Source: Boswellia sacra (Eukaryota; Streptophyta; Magnoliopsida; Sapindales; Burseraceae). From it: 64,000 nt of DNA. Location: the NCBI GenBank assembly GCA_013180625.2, contig SNVD02013957.1:1-64000 (forward strand). The letters are read 5' to 3'. Each line of letters opens with the position of its first letter. The stretch's first letter is position 1. The notes beneath the pieces were generated by a model that was given only the letters and a program-made list of their open reading frames with translations, did no database searches and was not told the origin of the DNA. Below are positions 60,704 through 64,000 of the stretch, piece by piece. Made by a program: the position numbers and the translations under genes.

Positions 60704-60917
60704 GAGAAATACTACTCTTACAAACTATTTATATAAACTCATTTATACAAAGTAACGTGACATGACATGATTTGATTAATAAATACATTGATTAGATAAA
60801 TATATACTTATAATAAATAATATTAATTAAGATGGGTGATAAAATGATCATATAAGGATATCACCTCAGTTCGTATAGATGAGTTTGTATAAATAGTTTG
60901 TAAGAGTAGTATTACTC
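60704..60917. mobile_element. 214-bp MITE with 9-bp target duplication
   Basis: Perfect TATATAAAG direct repeats at 60695-60703 and 60918-60926. Terminal inverted repeats of about 45 bp (gagaaatactactcttacaaac / gagtaatactactcttacaaac) differ at only a few positions. The 9-bp duplication points to a Mutator-type parent. Confidence 0.85.
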
Positions 60918-61035
60918 TATATAAAGACGTAAAAATGTTGTAAATAAAAACATTAAAAATTGTAAATCAATAAAAAATTATAAATTATAAATAGATATAA
61001 AAATTATAAATAGGCGTACAAAACTTATAAAATTT

Positions 61036-61891
61036 GTATATGTTATTTTTATATTTTTTAAAAGATAAATATTATCAATAACTTTGTGATATTATCAATG
61101 TCATAAATGGCTTCGTTTTTTTAAATAGACAAAAATATCCTCGGTATTAGTTTTCCCCTATTACAACCGTGAGACAGTTTAGGGTTAGTTTGATACCTTT
61201 ATATATTAGGTATTAATTTGAAAAAATAAACAGTAAAAAATTTGAGAAGACAGCACACATGCAAAATTCTCATTATTTTAAAATTTATTATTAGTATTAT
61301 TATTTTTTCATTTCAATCGAGCCTCTCTTTCTTTTCGCCGTTGGTCTCAGGCCCCTCCTCCTCCTTATTATCTCGTCTCTCTCTCTTCTCAGTCAACCCT
61401 TCTGTTTCTTCTCATCTCTCTTCTCCATTAATATCAAATCCCTCAAAATCAATCCAAACTAACGAATCGGAAGGCAAAACAAATTTAAAATAAAACCCAC
61501 AACTCAGTTGGTATTGGAATGTTGGTGAGCAGTTTTGTGATTGGTAGTCATTTTATTTTAGATTTGTTGTGGCTTCCGTGGGCATGGTTTATTAGTTTGT
61601 TGTTCGTGTGATCTTTGTGGGGTTAGTCTCGGTAGTTGTTATGATGATTGTGCGATGACGAAAAAGTAGGAGAAAAAAAATAAAAAGTAAAAATAAATTA
61701 ATATTTGAACGGTAAAGTAATGAAGAGTAAAATAGTAATTATCATTGTCTTACAGTAATATAGGGACTAACGCGGGGTCATTTGCCTTTTTTTCTTAAAA
61801 AAAGAAAAAAAGTCATTTGTGATATTAGTCACATCTTAGAATTATTTATGAAATTTGTCTATTTTTAAAAATTATTTATAATTTCATATAC
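61036..61891. mobile_element. Possible non-autonomous Mutator-like element
   Basis: The first and last 110 or so bases align in inverse orientation with gaps: GTATATG..., TGTGA..., 'aaatggctt...ttttttt', then 'ccccta'-like ends. No target duplication was found. Inside is a pyrimidine-rich tract (61318-61440) and an 83-codon ORF (61242-61493) without a recognised motif. Confidence 0.45.
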
Positions 61892-61894
61892 CTT

Positions 61895-62210
61895 GGGTTA
61901 CTGCTACCCTGAGAGTACCGTAGATAACCATTAATTACACTTATTTTTGGTTCATTATATAATACTTTTATGTATCAATATACCATTTCGTATAAAAATT
62001 GTAAATGACATATAAAATTTATAGATTCTTATATAAAATTTGTAAACAATTACAAAAATATGTAAACTATTATATGCTTCGATATAGCTTTTATACAAAT
62101 GGTCATTTACAATTTTTTTATTATAAATTTTATATAAATATTTATAATTTTTATTTGTTTTATGCAAATTATGTATCACTAATCAATGTATTGTAGTCAG
62201 AACCATATAT
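61895..62210. repeat. AT-rich fold-back block related to 60370-60610
   Basis: Shares 'gtataaaaattgtaaat' and 'tttacaatttttttat' in opposite orientations and similar edge words (gagtaccgtag; gtatcactaatcaatgta). Confidence 0.35.
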
Positions 62211-64000
62211 ATATTTTTATTTTTTAATTCATTTGTTAAGCTAAAATGATGGTGTGGCAAGAGAGAGCAAATCAGCAATTCACAAAAAGGGAGCCAAGTG
62301 AGAAAAGAGAAACCGAAAGATAAAAAGGGAGAGGAAACAGGTGATGCTTTTTTCATTTGGTAAAGCATGCTATTTTCAAGGGGTTAATATGCTTGATTAA
62401 GGTTAGTTACTGGGGTTTATAAATAGGAAATTATGGGATCGAAAAGGTGAGCTAAGGATGAAGGAAACAAGAAGAAAACAAAAGAAAAGAGGAAAAGAAT
62501 GGAGTTGAGTAAAGAGAGAGGAAAAAAAAAAAGAAAAAGAAAGAGATGAAAAAAGAAGAAAATAAAGTGATGTTATTTAGGAAGTTTAATCGGTTAATAT
62601 TTGGTTTAGTAAGGGATTAATTGGTTTGCTCAATTTTGATGTTATTTTATGATGATTAATTTTATAAATTAAATTTCTAAATTTATTTATCTATCTATTC
62701 CTATGTTATATGAGATGAACGAGGGGGGGCCAGTTAGAAAATCCATAAGCTAGTCGGATTTAAGTAACATAATTGTTAGTGGAAAACTTTCAGTTTTCAA
62801 GTATTTTGCACAAATTCAATTTTATATTTATAAATCTTTATTATACAAGTAGAGATTTAAATTAAAGGTGCTTTACCGATTATTAGAATCTTTATCTTTA
62901 GAAAATTTATTTATGATTTATATTGTGAGTACAAATATTAAGTTTTTAGAGAAGATTACAATGTTATTTTTGTGTTAAATATTGTTAAAAGAAAAATGAT
63001 GAGTAACTATATATACTCATATACTACAACAAAAACTATTTTTTGGGACAAAGAAGTTTGTTACGAAAAGTACAATTTTAGTTGTTAATTTTTTTCAACA
63101 AAATTTTAACTATCCTCTAGTCGTCATCGAATCCTTGTCGTGGAAAGTATCTAATAGAAAATTCAAAATGATGCAAATTTATATATTTAGTGAGCAAATT
63201 TTTTGTTGCAAAATTAAATAAAAGTTATTGTTAAAACTTATTTTGAAGAGTAAGAATCAGTTAGGAAACAAATTTTGCGACGAAAATATTTGGTTGTCAA
63301 TTAATTGATTCAACAAAGATGATCTTGTTGACTTGAAAAGATATTTTAATTATAAGATATTTTGTTACTAAATAAATCATTTTGTTATAAATTCTTTTTA
63401 TTATTGAGTAACATTATTTTGAGAATCGCATATTATTTTTGTACTACAAAAAAAATTATCTTAAAAAGGCTGTTATTATCATGAGGTTGTCCGTTCTAAA
63501 TTGAAGTTAAAATTGTAGAAGATAGTTTTAGAAAAATGAAATAATATTATTATAAATGTTAATTTGCTTTAAACTATTTTGTTGCTGATAAACTCACATA
63601 GCAACAAATTAATTTGAAAAAATTAAAAAAATGATCCAAATTAAGGGACTTGTTAGAAAAATTACCCAAACAAAAAAGAATAAAAAAATTTGAAAACTAA
63701 CAGGTGGTCCGTACGACTATTCCACTCGTTCGTATGCTTCTCTTCAACTTTTCCCAATCTTCTTCCTTTCTTGAAAATGTGTTGTATTCTCTCCTTAACC
63801 AATTTTTTTTGTTGATGTCTTGGATTGATTGGAAATTTTCAGAGTTGAGGAGTAACAGAAGACAACTGTTATGTAAGGGAAAGTGGAGGGAATGAAGGAA
63901 GTTAACGGATATTGAATAATTGAATTCATGAGCTATCCAAGTCATTTCACAGCCAAAACCGCTATGCCATAAAAATTTTATGCGGATGGGTCATTTTTCA
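62211..64000. other. AT-rich sequence, no gene; possible CACTA-like remnant at 63025-63620
   Basis: Nothing coding recognised. The stretch from 63025 starts tactacaacaaaaac and carries words such as tttgttacgaaaa, ttttgttgcaaaa and ttttgcgacgaaaa in both orientations, like the subterminal repeats of CACTA elements, whose ends read CACTACAA. The match is weak. A/G-rich runs lie at 62456-62570. Confidence 0.3.

Overview
This is plant nuclear DNA: AT-rich, with spliced genes that have GT-AG introns, and dominated by nested transposable elements of eudicot type (Athila-like Ty3 elements, Ty1-copia sireviruses, Mutator-like elements). The two host genes look like a dicot PAP15/PAP23-type purple acid phosphatase. 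The genus cannot be fixed from the sequence alone; a woody rosid such as Citrus is a guess.

Layout. 1-3718: 5' part (minus strand) of a non-autonomous Athila-like element that runs off the left edge. It sits in the 3' part of a sirevirus (3719-7944) whose short envelope-like ORF is split by a solo copia LTR (about 4636-6412). 8689-13930: purple acid phosphatase gene 1 (plus strand, 7 exons, 531 aa) with a 1.1 kb Mutator-like insertion in intron 5. 16428-20336: LTR element without coding capacity. 22202-22531: fragment resembling an SUVH-type histone methyltransferase. 22562-28469: MuDR-like element with a decayed transposase and an antisense GRF-type zinc-finger ORF. 30821-35083: purple acid phosphatase gene 2 (minus strand, 7 exons, 540 aa), an inverted paralogue of gene 1. 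36081-58721: a second sirevirus with a perfect 5-bp target duplication, carrying four later insertions: a complete Athila-like element (39915-49094), a Harbinger-like element (51617-52920), a solo Athila-like LTR (52943-54354) and an 854-bp GGGTC-rich insertion (56026-56879). 58722-64000: AT-rich sequence with several small inverted-repeat elements.

Most unusual content: the nested Athila-like element at 39915-49094 has lost reverse transcriptase, RNase H and integrase. In their place it carries (a) an ORF with a basic, cysteine-rich motif resembling the nucleic-acid-binding proteins of flexiviruses and (b) an intronless, full-length but frameshifted copy of a LONELY GUY (LOG) cytokinin-activating enzyme. 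The element at the left edge shares the same gag-protease to 3'-region deletion junction, so this is a family of non-autonomous elements that has moved more than once.

The phosphatase pair is the functional host content. Gene 2 keeps all visible metal ligands. Gene 1 is structurally intact but has changes in two metal-binding motifs (GNHE to GDHE, GHVH to AHVH), which suggests lost or altered catalysis.
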